DNA of 64,000 bases from Pseudisothecium myosuroides (GCA_951799445.1 OX637297.1:8804001-8868000), one strand, 5' to 3'; counted from the stretch's first letter, positions 1 through 12,135 are shown. Notes: generated from the letters alone by a model not told the origin. Numbers and translations are program-made.

Positions 1-2830
1 GCAGCCAAACTTTGCTTGATGATTTCAATTTGAGCAGGAGGAATCTTGATCTTGCAGTGTGCAGTATCTTTCTTGGTCCTACACTTCCACGCTGTCATAA
101 CAGCATCCGTGTGCTGCCAAAGTGGTAGTTCCTTTGCATCAATCTCCCAACGTAGACCTCTGCCGTTGTCCCATCCAGTGTAGAATTTTTGAATATCGTC
201 ATCTATAGCTGTTGGACGGAAGTACTGAATGCGCACAGAATTTGGATGTAGTGGATCAACAAAAGGATCAGACAACGCCCTTGCAATCCACACTGGGTTC
301 AACTCATTTTCCGCGGGAGTAATCGCAACAAAATAGCCTTCGAAGAGATCTCGAGCCACCCTGAAGGACGGTTGTGGGCGACCACTCAATGGCCCGATGT
401 ACACATCATCTTCCCCAAACTCTTCACGATCCTCTCCATCGCTGTCTAATTGATCAACCCGAGTCGCCTGAACACGAGTAGTCGGCCAGAAGCCATCCTT
501 CAAAACAGTAGAGTCAGGTAGTGGTTCTTCAAGTGCTACCTTCACACCACGCCAATAGTGCACTATATGCTCCAGTCGTCTTCGGCATTCCCCGGTGCGG
601 TCTTGGTTGCACAAGTTCTCCCAGTACTTAATAAACGCGGATATACCCTTCACAATGTCTGCCTCAGCTTTCATTGGGACTGGCAGAACTGCCTGTGGTA
701 CTCCACGGGGCCATAAACTTTGCCCCTCCGAATCCTCATGCCATAATTTAATTCCGCCACCTGCGCCTGAGGGCAACCAATCTAGGTCAGTGCACAACAA
801 TTTGTACTTCATGACAGGACAACCCGTTGAATCAAGGTAGAACTTCACTTGCTGGGGCTTTGTGTGCCCAATCATGATATGACTGCCGGCCAAAAATTTG
901 CCTGCAATGAAAGCCTTGAAATCAGGCACTTCTTCTATAAGATGGGGGATAGTAGGAATGGTTTCTACATCCATGAACGACTTCATAAGCGCAGGAATTG
1001 TCAGGAAATTTTCCTTCTTCAACAACATGCTCCATCTTCCAAAGAGCGCATCAATGTCGTCATGAGTATGACCCACAATCATGAAGTTCACATACACTTC
1101 ACGAAAAATCTTGTTTGCAACCAGTAGAGACCAGTAGCAAAAAACGTATCTGTTCTTGTTGTCCCTAGCGGCATTGTCCATTTGCACATTCAAAATGGGC
1201 AGCAAAGGCGTTGCTGGAACTAAGGTCTCCGGTGGCGGGGGGAGTGAGGCTTCACACATTTCCGCGCCCTTCAGAAGCGCCTTTGACAAATTTGTCGACC
1301 TTGCCCCCACAAACAATTGTCGAGAAGAAGACTTTGGCGGCAATTCCAAATCTCGCAATAACTTTGCCATGGAGCCAACGGTGTAGTTCGAATCTTTAGG
1401 AAACATTTCCAAGCCATAATGCGCGTACCGAACATCACCATGACCATGCGCAATCATGCCGGTGACAGCAACAGGCAATTTCGTGAGCCCGTCCAGTTCT
1501 TTAGTCTTGTGAGAGAAGACCGGGGATGCAGTTTTAGATTGGTCCATCTTGTCATGCATGATTGTCAAACACTCATGTGGAAAACTGTGCAACTGGTAAC
1601 GGTTTGCATAATACAGCTCCCTATGCGCCTGAGCAATAGCCAAGTGTCTATCTAGCCTCCTTGTCCATTTAAGAGCGCTTTCAGATCCGACAAAACAACT
1701 CTTCCGTATCTCTTGTAATCTGTCACACTCCAAACACCGAGCAAAGTTATCTCCAGGCTTCTTAACCTTGTACTCCGGGAACTTTGAGGACCTAATCTTG
1801 CTCAAGTTTGAAGTTGAAACGTCCGGCAATCCGAAGGCCGCATTTACTTCGTTGATTTCTTTCATTTTACCCTTCCATTGAAAGGTAGTGGGGAGACACA
1901 TGGAGACGACTTTGTCCCCTGACTTCAGAGTTCGGGTACGATGTGGCATGTGATCCGCCTCCTTGTCGAGGATGCACTTCAATGTTGCCGTGGCTTGTTC
2001 AGTATGCTTCCTTGGCTTCGACAAGCCCGTATTACCGTGTGCACGCGCCTCTCGATCGTCCTTCCAGTATTTCAGGTAACGATAAAATGTTGCCTCCGGG
2101 ACAGCAGCAATATGCATCCATGCTCGCAAGTACACACTAATGCTTTCAATGGTCACCATCTTCCTCCCACGTGCATCAAGATGAACTGATCTGTGCACAT
2201 CAGTCTTCATGTGGGACCTGAACTTAAATGATGAGTTGTGGTACATGCGTTCTCTGAAGGCTCGAATTTTCTCTCTTGGAAACGGCTGAACACAGTTTTT
2301 GCTGCAGCAGATTTTGCTGGAAACGAGGTTGATGGACTCTTGAGTGAGGAGCTCTTTAGACTTGAAGGCCGTCACGCGAGGTGGATTTCGAAGTAGACTT
2401 GAATAAGGCCGGGCAGAAGTTTTGTAGGAAGATTCAGAAGAAGGGCCTGCTGAGTTCTGAAATTATCCCGTAGTTCATGGTCGCGAAGACTTGCCCCAGA
2501 GCAGTGGACTCTGTCAATGGGCCAAGCCATCAAATAGTAGATTCTCTCCTCCGGGATGTCCACTTCAGAATGAGTCCTCGTAATGTGCACAGCGACGTGG
2601 GTATCCCCGAGAGGTCCATTCGCACCGAGCACGAGGTCCGAATTGACGCTATGGCAAGTACCTTCGCCAACGAGTAGACCGCCATCGTTGTACAAAGTCA
2701 CGGTTCTAGTATTCTAGAGACGACGTGGAATTCCTTCGCATTCCGGAATTTCGACATTCACGCTTTCAACCGCAGGATTTTCCTCGTCTGAATACTGCAT
2801 AGGGTCAGCTGCAATGTCAGAGGAACTCAT
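1..2830 (-). pseudogene. DUF7869-type transposase-like protein (3' end beyond the window)
   Basis: Reading the minus strand from ATG 2830-2828 gives a long protein that runs off the left edge. An acidic N-terminus is followed by a Cys-rich start (SKICCSKNC, near 2300) and then by motifs typical of DUF7869/DDE-like proteins: MHDKMDQSK near 1530-1560, QMDNAARDNKNRY near 1160-1195 and GHTHDDIDALF near 1045-1078. These Asp/Asn residues are the expected catalytic core of an RNase-H-fold transposase (family knowledge; the DNA-cutting role is inferred). The frame from about 2400 down to 1 is open for roughly 790 codons. Upstream it is damaged: a TAG at 2716-2714 and a frame change near 2400-2460. 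It is divergent from the gene at 16205, and both are flanked by the same 15-bp palindrome, which suggests one large element. An intron could explain the frame change instead of a frameshift. Confidence 0.75.
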
Positions 2831-2927
2831 GACAGATATCTGCAGAACAGGAAGCCAACATTTTGTAAGTGCTCGTCATAACGTTCATCATTTCTCTATT
2901 CAGCTCGAATCGAGCTGAATGGGATAA

Positions 2928-5900
2928 CCAATTGTCGTACGCGTAATCTAGGTGTAAGTATCTTTAACCACAAAAACGTGCTAAGATGACACAAGTTATC
3001 GTCCCAGGAGATTCCAGACGTTGCTTCAAAATTAGTTTCTCGAGACCTCTAAGTTTCCGGACTTTGACCACCTTGAGAGGGGTCCTTTCAACACACAAAC
3101 ACTTTTCCGGAACTACTTCCTTTCCGGATTTTCTTCCGGATCTGGCCCTATCCAATATTCCGGTTCTGTCTTTCTAACAAGTTGGTTTTCGATACCTCTG
3201 TTTTATCCTCAGAGGGTTCCTCACTTGCTCTTTCCGAGGGGTAGGGAACTGCACCACTCCGTATTTGACATAAACTCTAGTAACATAAAACAAAACACAA
3301 CCCAAGAATAAATCTAGTTGAGTAAACAGGGTGGCCTCCTCACAACATTCCGGATGGCCTATCCGGAAAGCTGGTCACACAGGGTAGCGTTAGGTCCTCC
3401 TTACTACAACGACGGATACCGGACTTCCGGAACTAAGGGAATGACTTCCTAGCTCTCGACCGCTCATGAGGTTGACTAGCCTTCCGGACGGGTGGAAATA
3501 TTCCTCTGGCGGTTGCCTATCTCCGCACGGAACCGCCCCTGCGAATTCCGGACTAGCTTCCGGACCACTCCTTGGTCTCCACCGGATTACCGTACCAGCG
3601 TTTTAAAGGCGCCACTTTCTCACTGCGCAAGTCTAAAAACTCATCTGCAAGACACACTTAGCCTAATCCGGCAGTCCACGAATCCGGACTCCTCCCCCTT
3701 GCACACTCTCACTTACACATCCACACAAGTGACTATAGACGCGATACGCAAGAGAATAATCCAACGAGTGCTTTCCTGAATGCTTTAGATTAAATGAACA
3801 AGGAAAAAGGAATGACAGGCCAACAAACCGGCCTGCCCTTAAAAACCCACAAAAAGGCAGCCCAAACAGTCACCAGAAAACCGGCCAACGGCCAACTAAA
3901 AAGCAAAAAGGCAACGGCCCACAAGACCGTTCCGGGAAAACTGCAAAACCGTTTAACTCCTAAAAGTCCGGAACTACTGGACCTACATCCGGAAAATCCG
4001 GTTCCGGAACTACCATCCTGGTAAGAATCCTAACTACAATTACTGCTACTGCTACCCTAGATAGTCATTTATTTCTCTTAGCCTTCTTTACAGACGTGCC
4101 ACCCTGAGCTGGCGATCCACCTGTCTTCTGGGGTGGGGTGTTCTTCGTCTTCGACCTGGTCCGAGGAGGCTGCAACTCTTCCTCCTCCGATTGAGTCGTA
4201 TCCCCCTCTTCCGATTCCGGGTCCGTCTCGCTCAGTAGCCGTCGTCCCCTTGGTTTCGGAACAGTAAGATCGATGAGCTGGGACGGTGGCGGTGTCTGGA
4301 GAAAGGACTGGAGCATGTGGGTGAAACTCACCGGATCCGTCCGGGCTGGATTCAACACCGTTCCGAGTAAAGCTGGTTCCCAGAAAGTAGAATTCACCGG
4401 TCTGTCGGGGAACAGATTTGCTACGGACGCAGTTCTTCCGACTGGGACGCCTAAGACAACATCTTTTACTGGAGTGGAGGCCGCAAACTGCTTCACCAGC
4501 GACCTCCTCTTCTGTGCCGATGCTGTTCCGGCTTGCGACGTTCCGGCGATTGTCTTGCTCTTTGCCGGAGAAGGCTGGTTCTGTGCCCCTCCTTCTTGGA
4601 GATCCTGACCTAGGTCAAAAAGGCCTTGGTCTAACCCCTCAAGCGGATCCAAGTTTCCCAACAGTTGCCGGACTTCCTTGAGCATTCCCTCAATCCGGAC
4701 TTCAAAATCCACAAGGATGCTCACCACCTTCGATCCCGCCACGTGACCATCCTTCACCATGTGATTATTCCAGAGTGTAGCTCTGGCAAGAATATCCGCC
4801 GGAGTGTCAAACAGACTTCTGACATTCCGGACCAGATCGAGGGCTTCTCCCTCTTTTGTTTCAGCGGCCATCCTCTCCTTCTCCGACCACGCAGCTTGTT
4901 CTCGAAACCGGTCCCGTTCTTGCTCCAAGGTCAGAATCCGGTCCTCCAGCTGCTTCACCGCTTCCGGATCTGGCCTTTCCGCCAACGCCACCAGGATTTG
5001 GGTTTCTTCCTTCACACCCAATTTCTCGCACATTTGCCGGATCAGCGCCGACATCCGCTCATTCTGTGCCCGGGTAGCTAACAGCCATTTGATGGTGGCC
5101 TCTAGCTGATCTGTTTCCGGAAGTGGTTCTCGGGGCTTCTCTTCCTCCTCGGCTTCTTGCTTCCCCCGCGCACCCCGATCAGTCGATTTCCGGCGCGTCC
5201 CTCCAACGTTTGGTGATGTCTGCTCCGGTTCTGGTTCCTCTTCTTCCGGCTCGAGCTCATCCGGTTCATCTTCTGCGGGAAGTCCATACCTCAACAAATT
5301 CTCGCCCTTCCGGTATATGGTCATTTCCGGTCCGGCCAGTGCATCCTCGAAGTGATACAGATGAAAAAGATAGGGGCTAATCGGACTTGACTTCTTGTTC
5401 GCGATATTGACCGCTAACTTTTCCACTACGGAGTAAATGATCACTCCCCAGCTGACCGGCCTGGGAGCCGGATTCTCTCTATCTCCCAGCGCTCCGAAAA
5501 TGGTGTTTGCCACGGTCATTGTAATCCGGGTGGGCTTTTCCGGATACAAGATAGGGATGAGGAATGCTAACAACTGCCCATCCCGGGGACTCTTACAATC
5601 ACTCGCGGTGTTTCCCTCCTTGGAATCCGCATGACTTCGGAATACCTCCACGGCGTAAGTATCCGTCCGGGACGCCATTCCGGAACCCCTGCTCGGCGTA
5701 AAGTATGCCTTCGCCCACAACTCCGGAGTCCAGGCCCTAGATCGACCCCTAATCGTCAAATCGAACTGATTACCTACTCCGGAAACCAGCTCATCAATCA
5801 TCTCTTCACTCCGGACGTTCCATGGACGTTTTACCAATCCTAAACACCCCATGATTTCTAGGTCCTCTTCTAACTCCTTCAGGCGCTCCGGATCCGATGG

Positions 5901-6418
5901 GACAACCGGACGTACGCCCCGGGCTGTCACTACCGACCTCCGGGATCGACTCGCTTCCGCCATCTCACCGACTGCTAGGACAATCCGGTGCAATCGGCAC
6001 CTTCCTCCCTTTCTCTCCCTAACACGCCCTAACTCACCACTCTTTCTCTCTTCTAACGCACCGTGGAAAAACACGGGTAAAAGAGACAGAATGAGGCTGG
6101 CGATGGGGTTTAAGTACTTGTCGGAACCCTAAGTTCCCGCCGCCAAAAACGTTCCCGTAAGTTCCCTAGCCGGAACCTGGGCGGTAGGTCCCTACGATCC
6201 GGAACATTCCGGAACTTTCCGGCTTTCCGGCTACGGTTTCCGGCAGGCTGCGTAACCTATTTAGAGTTTTATCCTTTCTACCTAGAAACTAATTTCTATT
6301 TCTAATATCTAAGTCCTAACTTTGTATTTAAATGCAAAAATTGAAAAAGTTCTGCTACTTTTATCTCCACTAAATTGCTAATTGGGACTTTCCGGATGAT
6401 ACGTACTCCCACACCAAT
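2928..6418 (-). mobile_element. Family 1 gag-like element, copy 1a (with 5-bp TSD CCAAT)
   Basis: The element occupies 2933-6413 (3481 bp). On the plus strand it starts TGTCGTACGCG and ends TACTCCCACA, and it is flanked by CCAAT at 2928-2932 and again at 6414-6418. In its own orientation (minus) it starts TGTGGGAGTA and ends ACGACA. The same ends appear in the copies at 42502 and 56319. No internal direct repeat of the ends was found by eye, so it is not a conventional full LTR retrotransposon. It has one large ORF near the 5' side and about 1.1 kb of non-coding sequence at the 3' side. TG..CA ends with a 5-bp TSD point to a retroviral-type integrase; a solo giant LTR or a Ginger-like DNA element are the alternatives. 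Confidence 0.88.
4065..5963 (-). CDS. Gag-like coiled-coil protein, intact copy (632 aa)
   Basis: This is the only uninterrupted gag-like ORF in the window. I start it at the ATG 5963-5961 (MAEASRSRR) because the same ATG is kept in the copies at 42943 and 56760; a longer frame would need a GTG start. Residues about 30-240 form a domain shared by all three families, with the signatures RPWNVRSEEMID, DGQLLAFLIPILYPEKPTRI, TVANTIFGAL and SPYLFHLYH. Next come an acidic stretch (LEPEEEEPEPEQ), a long heptad-rich coiled coil (about 330-470), a Ser/Pro-rich linker, a second acidic block and a Lys/Arg-rich tail ending KKAKRNK. The basic tail could bind nucleic acid. There is no zinc knuckle, protease, reverse transcriptase or integrase. 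'Gag-like' is an inference from architecture; I do not recognise a named family. Confidence 0.75.
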   Translation of the reverse strand: MAEASRSRRSVVTARGVRPVVPSDPERLKELEEDLEIMGCLGLVKRPWNVRSEEMIDELVSGVGNQFDLTIRGRSRAWTPELWAKAYFTPSRGSGMASRTDTYAVEVFRSHADSKEGNTASDCKSPRDGQLLAFLIPILYPEKPTRITMTVANTIFGALGDRENPAPRPVSWGVIIYSVVEKLAVNIANKKSSPISPYLFHLYHFEDALAGPEMTIYRKGENLLRYGLPAEDEPDELEPEEEEPEPEQTSPNVGGTRRKSTDRGARGKQEAEEEEKPREPLPETDQLEATIKWLLATRAQNERMSALIRQMCEKLGVKEETQILVALAERPDPEAVKQLEDRILTLEQERDRFREQAAWSEKERMAAETKEGEALDLVRNVRSLFDTPADILARATLWNNHMVKDGHVAGSKVVSILVDFEVRIEGMLKEVRQLLGNLDPLEGLDQGLFDLGQDLQEGGAQNQPSPAKSKTIAGTSQAGTASAQKRRSLVKQFAASTPVKDVVLGVPVGRTASVANLFPDRPVNSTFWEPALLGTVLNPARTDPVSFTHMLQSFLQTPPPSQLIDLTVPKPRGRRLLSETDPESEEGDTTQSEEEELQPPRTRSKTKNTPPQKTGGSPAQGGTSVKKAKRNK

Positions 6419-7640
6419 AGATATCAGAAGTCAACATAAAATGTTCACATACTCTTTTAAGGTGGGGTCCCTGTTCAACTGCGTAAATACTACTCGTTCA
6501 GGGGATCTGTAATAGATTGACCCTTAATGTAAAGGAGAGAAAATACTATTTTATATTGTAGAATGGTCAGAACCACAACTGTTGACATGAAAATATTTTG
6601 CGAAATCATTCTGAACAACTGCAGAAATGAGAATAATATGGTCAACCCCTAAAACTGACAAGATCAGATCAGCTCGATTCGAGCTAAACGACAGCCTCTG
6701 AAGAAGTCATAGAGTCTATTACATTTCTCTGTATTATAATGAGCTCAATTCAAGCTCCTTGCACCTGACAGTCTTTTTGTCTTTATATATACTAAATTCA
6801 TTACTTTTGCTAAAACAAGAAGAACTATAGATTTCTATTTTTCATAAATCATGTTACGCAAGCTTCTAGAATCAGCTCGAATCGAGCTGACCCACAGATG
6901 TGAGCTCGTGATGTACTCTTAATTCTGTGAATTCAGAATAAGTCATTGGAAGTATATTAAGCTCGAATCGAGCTAAATCGCATTCAAAAATTTCCAGAGG
7001 TTCATGATTATGTGATCGTCATTAAATTATAGTAGTTTCACTAGGACACATTCAGCTCGATTCGAGCTGCCTCCTCAAGTACAAGAATTTAGAGTGGTCA
7101 GTCAATCAGCTCGATTCAAGCTGATTAATCCCGTAAATTGCGGGACATTAAAATTATGTTCACGATTCCGTAATTTCCAGCGCCAACATCGGAGGAACCA
7201 TCACCTCCACTTCCACAAACAATTCCAGAGACGGGGAAATGAGATGCAGGATGTCTCATTCAATTGTACACCATACTGTACAACACAAACTACAATCTCT
7301 ATGGCACTCTCTCCACAGTGGACCCGTTTCTTGAACACAATCTTCTCTCAGGACTGCACGCAGAGTCAAACGTAATCTGCAATCAATTCAAAAACAGAAA
7401 TGGAGCCCGCAATGTGATGACAATAACTACATATGTTTACCGCGAGCGCTTGTGCAAATCGGAGATCCTCCTTCCAGGATTCGCCGGCCACGATATCTAT
7501 CAATGACAAATACACTCAATAATTGGACTACACCTGCAACTCAAATTGATCTACTCGACCACAGAAAGGAAGAAGCCGACGCGCACACGAGTTGATCCAG
7601 ACAACAAGAAAGAGTGAAGAAGAATTTCAAAATAGTGGAT
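6419..7640. other. Unit A intergenic flank
   Basis: This is the continuation of the upstream flank of the transposase-like gene beyond the family 1 insertion. It holds six of the palindrome A copies. A short open stretch on the plus strand at 7264-7506 (ending GFAGHDIYQ) looks mildly coding but matches nothing I know and has a stop just upstream, so I do not call it a gene. Confidence 0.5.
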
Positions 7641-7666
7641 GACGGCGTACAACCGGCTCACTCGCG

Positions 7667-7736
7667 GGAACTCGTGGGCAGGAACTCGTGGGCAGGAACT
7701 CGTGGGCAGGAACTCGTGGGCGGGAACTCGTGGGCG
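7667..7736. repeat. 14-bp tandem minisatellite, 5 units
   Basis: The unit GGAACTCGTGGGCA is repeated five times, head to tail, with A/G variation in the last base, and is followed by a partial unit. Both strands are open across it only because 14 bp units lack stops in some frames; it is not a gene. Confidence 0.9.
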
Positions 7737-8029
7737 GGAACTGCATTGGAGTAATTTAATTTTGAACGCTTATATTCTGATGGCGGTAGAAAATAGAAAA
7801 TCACCGGATTCAAGGATGACTTTGTAGCTGCACAGCCAAAAAAAAGGAATCCAATGCCGTAGGTTGTAATTATGTCACTGACATTTTTGGGTAATATTAG
7901 TTGGACACATTCCCCTCGCTTTTTCCTCAGAAAGGGTGATAACAACAGTTTCGGATTATATTTCAAACATGAATTTCGGATTTACAGGAGTTCGAAAATC
8001 ATGACATTTAGTTCCGATTTTGTACGGTC

Positions 8030-8056
8030 TTAGGGTTTAGGGTTTAGGGTTTAGGG
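8030..8056 (+). repeat. Interstitial telomere-type repeat (TTTAGGG)n
   Basis: Nearly four uninterrupted units of TTTAGGG, the Arabidopsis-type plant telomere repeat. It is isolated inside intergenic DNA, so it is an interstitial block rather than a chromosome end. It supports a plant-lineage (streptophyte or other green) origin. Confidence 0.85.
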
Positions 8057-8110
8057 TACCAAGCACACCCTCACGGGATGCACGGTCCAAGAGATCTGAA
8101 CGTGACATAC

Positions 8111-8152
8111 AAACAAAACAAAACAAACAAACAAACAAACAAACAAACAAAA
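8111..8152 (+). repeat. (AAAC)n microsatellite
   Basis: About ten units of the tetranucleotide AAAC/CAAA in a row, slightly irregular at the left end. Confidence 0.9.
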
Positions 8153-9831
8153 GGTATGGATTGTAAAATACAGTACCTCTATATCCCCTTAATGCCCAAG
8201 GCCTCTATGTAGCTTCTTGAAGTTTGCTCTGAATTGAACAAAAAGTCAACATTTCATAAGTTGTACCAATTTCTTCTGAATTGTAACCTTACATATTGAA
8301 ACTAGACATGTTACAGATCACATAGGGGGAAAAAACATAACAATATCACGTACAAATTGAAAGATTATAATGTTTGATCATGAGGGTGTTAAAACTAAGA
8401 AAAATTTTCAATTCTATTTTTGCATGTCAACTCTAAAAAGATCGTCACTCCAAAAATATGAGGTTGAAGTGCGTAGCTTGCACAACCACAATCAATTCAT
8501 GGTTTTTCAAAATGTAGTCTACAATTTTTTTAAATGAATTTCGAAGGTCATTTTTCCTCAAACATCTACTGTATTTGAGGCTCATTTCGAAGAGCCTTCA
8601 ACACTACGGGAAGTCAATATTGCAACGGGTATGCTTGCACAAAATCTTGAATAGCAAAATCATAATCCTTCATTAATTTTTAGGATCAGCTCCTTGATCC
8701 TAAAACTAGATTTCAAAAAGAGTAATTTTAAAATTTTAAACTACTAAAAATAGCAACTTCATTGGATTTCACTTGACTTCAAACTTCTCGAAATACCAGA
8801 AACTGGTGACTCGGGCATGTAGGGGATGAAAAAAAATCTATCATGTACATTAAATAAATCCAATCCCATTAGTCACTATTGTGTCCTGCGATGTCACCAC
8901 AACCAAATAAAGGGGGACAAGTCAATTTTAAAACAAAAAAAGGCCTCAAAAGTCTATAACTTCTCTAGTATGATAAGACTACGCACTACGAAACAAAGCC
9001 CGTGCTCCCCTCCTTGTCAAGGGCTTTCAAATGGTATTCTTTATGTGAAAAAAAAATATTTTGTCTAACTTCGGCCTTATTAATGTGACCCAAACATACG
9101 GTATGTGTATAAAATAATATAACTCATATTCTATTGAAGGTGATGTCTTTGATCTTCTTTGACAATATTGTTAAAAAAATTTACCGCTGTGAAAAGAAAA
9201 TGTATACAATTTAAATGAAAGATAAGCAAGTTCAAAATTCATGTGAAAAATGACATGTTCAGGATCACTACGTGAGAGATGAGATGTAGCTGATGAGTAA
9301 AAGGGGTGATCCTCATTGAAGGCTTGTGTGAAATGAAATCCTTCGGCATACAACTACAAGGACTTCCCAAACAAACTCATGAAGTGAGTGACATTTGCTT
9401 AAATGTAGTGACATTCTAATAATTATAGAGACATTTTTATAAATGTAAAGACATTCCCATAAATGTGAAGACATTGACATGAATGACTTTGGCAATTTAC
9501 TAGGACCTCTGAAATCAAGGGTTAACGTAATTGCAGTCAATTTTTTATTGTTTCTTATGTATTGCACGAATACATTCAATTGGTACGAGTTCGAAATTTG
9601 CTACACATTTGACATAACCAAGGGGTCATTCTTCCTAATCCATACCTACTTCCAAATTTAAAAAATAATACTATAGGCACATGACTTTGTTCAACTGTAG
9701 TAAGCTTTGAATAACAATGGAACATCTTAGACATTCAAATAAGATTAAACAGACTGCAATGCGATCGAGCCTCGGCCAGCCAAACAGCTTGGCTGTACCT
9801 GGCGCTCTTGCATGCAACGACAGCCCATCCA

Positions 9832-10090
9832 CTTCACTATAGGAAACTGACGTTTTATGTGACGAGCCCTAATTTTTTATGACGGATTCTAGGTGATTGA
9901 TGTCAATGTTGACAACCACAATTTTCTATGTCAATAAAAATGTACAATGTAACATCAATGTTGACATAAAAACATTGGATTGGACATTTTTGTTGACATA
10001 AAAAATTTTGGTTGTCAACATTGACATCACCTACAATCCGTCATAAAAATTAGGGTTTATCACCTAAAATGCGGGTTTCTTATAGTGCTT
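9832..10090. mobile_element. CACTA-type MITE, 253 bp, with TSD CTT
   Basis: The element is 9835-10087. It starts CACTATAGGAAAC and ends as the inverted form (GTTTCTTATAGTG), and is flanked by CTT at 9832-9834 and 10088-10090. The terminal inverted repeats extend about 85 bp with small differences and include TTTATGACGGATT and TGTCAATGTTGACAACCA. A CACTA terminus with a 3-bp duplication is diagnostic of the CACTA (En/Spm) superfamily. It is too short to code for a transposase. Confidence 0.9.
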
Positions 10091-11050
10091 GTTGACCCTT
10101 TCATTGGACTGACAAAAGCGGAATTAGTTAGCAGTGAGCTCCTGCAGTGTCCCCGTTGCTGGTCTTCTAAGCCGTACGATACCATCTCCCTTTCAATACT
10201 ATAGGACATTGAAAAGCTTACTCCGAGACAAGAGTGGTATCCGAAGCATCTGCAATGTATGTAGAAAGTGACTCCGCCAGTTAGTAGGACTTTCTTCGTC
10301 GATAGCGTTTCATACTTTTCATATTATCGTGGAGAAGTTCATTGAAGGGAGCAATCACTTAAGTGTTCTATTCCCTAGTTCAGAAAAGGCTCTCCCCCCT
10401 TTACCTACGGAGGCTTCAGATTTGCGGTACAAATCATACTGGCGGTCCCATAGTTTTGGAGGACAGAAGGCATTAATGAGCTCGAAAGTTGAAGGCGATC
10501 CTCTAGAATGATGTTTTCTTTTCATCAAAAATGAACTTGTTTGTGGGAGAGGGCAACAACTGAGAAGAACATAAAGCATTGTGGGTCTTGCCTACCTGAA
10601 ATTGGATTCCAGTGGACAGAGGAGTGTCCAATACAGAGCTTGTCCGAAGCTTCATGCATATGGAGATCACCTCCTTTCAACATTATTTAAGCACCATTCG
10701 TTCATCGGAGCCATTGAGGAACACATTTTCTGGTCCAAAGTACTAATATGAGAACATGGCAAAAACTCGCTACGGGGAAGGATTTTGCTGATCATTGGAT
10801 GAATTTTTATCGTTTGGCAAGACAAACCGTCAGTATGAAGGATCGTCAATTGGAGTTTACTTTTCGTCTCACACTTCTAACTTTTTGTGATGTGAACTAT
10901 CGGCTTCTATTTCTGCTACTGTGTGTTGCTGTGCATGCACGCGACTTCCAAAGCACAGTCAACCACCCTACGAAAGTTATAAGCTTACGAACGAGGCGGA
11001 ATTTAAATGTTCATCCCAATTGCTTATAGAATTCAAATGGGTTACACATT
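10091..11050. other. Intergenic DNA, possible decayed coding remnants
   Basis: Short open stretches on the plus strand (10329-10511 and 10748-11029) have coding-like composition, but I recognise no domain and no splice structure. They may be remains of an old element; no function is proposed. Confidence 0.35.
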
Positions 11051-11064
11051 TGGGCTCTCTCCTC

Positions 11065-12135
11065 TAAAATTACAAGGAGAACATCACATGAACACCCCCT
11101 TGTCCTTTGTTGTACTTCAATTTTAAAAAACTATAAAGCCATAATAAAAAATAGAACAAGGAGGATATTAACAGAAATATGTACAAGTTGCAATTGTTGG
11201 AAACATTTGAAACCCATGAGCTCCTCCAATTTGGACCTCCACTTCTAAAATTAAAAAGGAAAACAAAAAACAAATACCGGTCATCCTTTGCTGTACTTTA
11301 AATTAAATAAAAGTTTAAAGTCATGAAATTGGACCGAGGAGGAAATATAAATATATGTAGAAGTTGCAAATGTGGGAAACATTTGAAACCCATGAGCTCC
11401 TCCAATTTGGACCTCCACTTCTAAAATTAAAAAGGAAAACAAAAAACAAATACCAGTCATCCTTTGCTGTACTTTAAATTAAATAGAACTCTAAAGTCAA
11501 GAAATTGGAACGAGGAGGAAATATAAAATATGTAGAAGTTGCAAATGTGGGAAACATTTGAAACCCATGAGCTCCTCCAATTTGGACCTCCACTTCTAAA
11601 ATTAAAAAGGAAAACAAAAAACAAATACCCATCCGACTTCGCTGTACTTTAAATTAAATAGAACTCTAAAGTCAAGAAATTGGAATGAGGAGGAAATATA
11701 AAAATATGTAGAAGTTGCAAATGTGGGAAACATTTGAAACCCATGAGCTCCTCCAATTTGGACCTCCACTTCTAAAATTAAAAAGGAAAACAAAAAACAA
11801 ATATCCATCTGGCTTCGCTGTACTTTAAATTAAATAGAACTCTAAAGTCAAGAAATTGGAACGAGGAGGAAATATAAAAATATGTAGAAGTTGCAAATGT
11901 GGGAAACATTTGAAACCCATGAGCTCCTCCAATTTGGACCTCCACTTCTAAAATTAAAAAGGAAAACAAAAAACAAATATCCATCTGGCTTCGCTGTACT
12001 TTAAATTAAATAGAACTCTAAAGTCAAGAAATTGGAACGAGGAGGAAATATAAAAATATGTAGAAGTTGCAAATGTGGGAAACTTTTGAAACCCATGAGC
12101 TCCTCGAATTTGGACCTCCACTTCAAAAATTGGAA
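11065..12135. repeat. Satellite-like tandem array, ~176-bp unit, ~6 copies
   Basis: A unit of about 176 bp repeats head to tail; a conserved block CATGAGCTCCTCCAATTTGG recurs near 11215, 11392, 11568, 11744, 11920 and 12096. The first and last units are diverged and the middle ones nearly identical, as expected if unequal crossing-over homogenises the centre. Identical 68-codon open frames recur on the minus strand at exact 176-bp steps; they are a by-product of the repeat. Confidence 0.92.

Larger units (their letters stand above)
2902..7122. repeat. Palindrome A cluster, left group (7 copies)
   Basis: Copies of AGCTCGANTCGAGCT lie at 2902-2916, 6671-6685, 6742-6756 (degenerate), 6874-6888, 6960-6974, 7054-7068 and 7108-7122 (one mismatch). 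They are upstream of the transposase-like gene. The family 1 element at 2933-6413 was inserted between the first copy and the rest, so originally all seven sat within about 0.75 kb. Dispersed short palindromes in this position resemble the subterminal transposase-binding repeats of plant DNA transposons (inference). Confidence 0.85.
7741..9834. other. AT-rich intergenic DNA
   Basis: No supported gene. It contains the telomere-type repeat (8030-8056), the AAAC microsatellite (8111-8152) and a degenerate tandem array of a roughly 24-bp GACATT-containing unit at about 9385-9485. Poly-A and poly-T runs are frequent. Confidence 0.5.

Noticed and set aside
1385..1400. TTCGAATC-type sequence as a tRNA T-arm
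   Set aside because: No acceptor stem or anticodon arm can be folded around it, and it is inside the transposase-like coding frame.
2986..3177. 63-codon frame similar to one at 49805-49996
   Set aside because: Both are the same conserved 3' end of family 1 read antisense; the similarity is explained by the element, not by a gene.
4273..5109. Plus-strand open frames opposite the intact gag-like gene
   Set aside because: They are antisense shadows of the conserved minus-strand ORF; the equivalent shadows recur opposite copy 1b.
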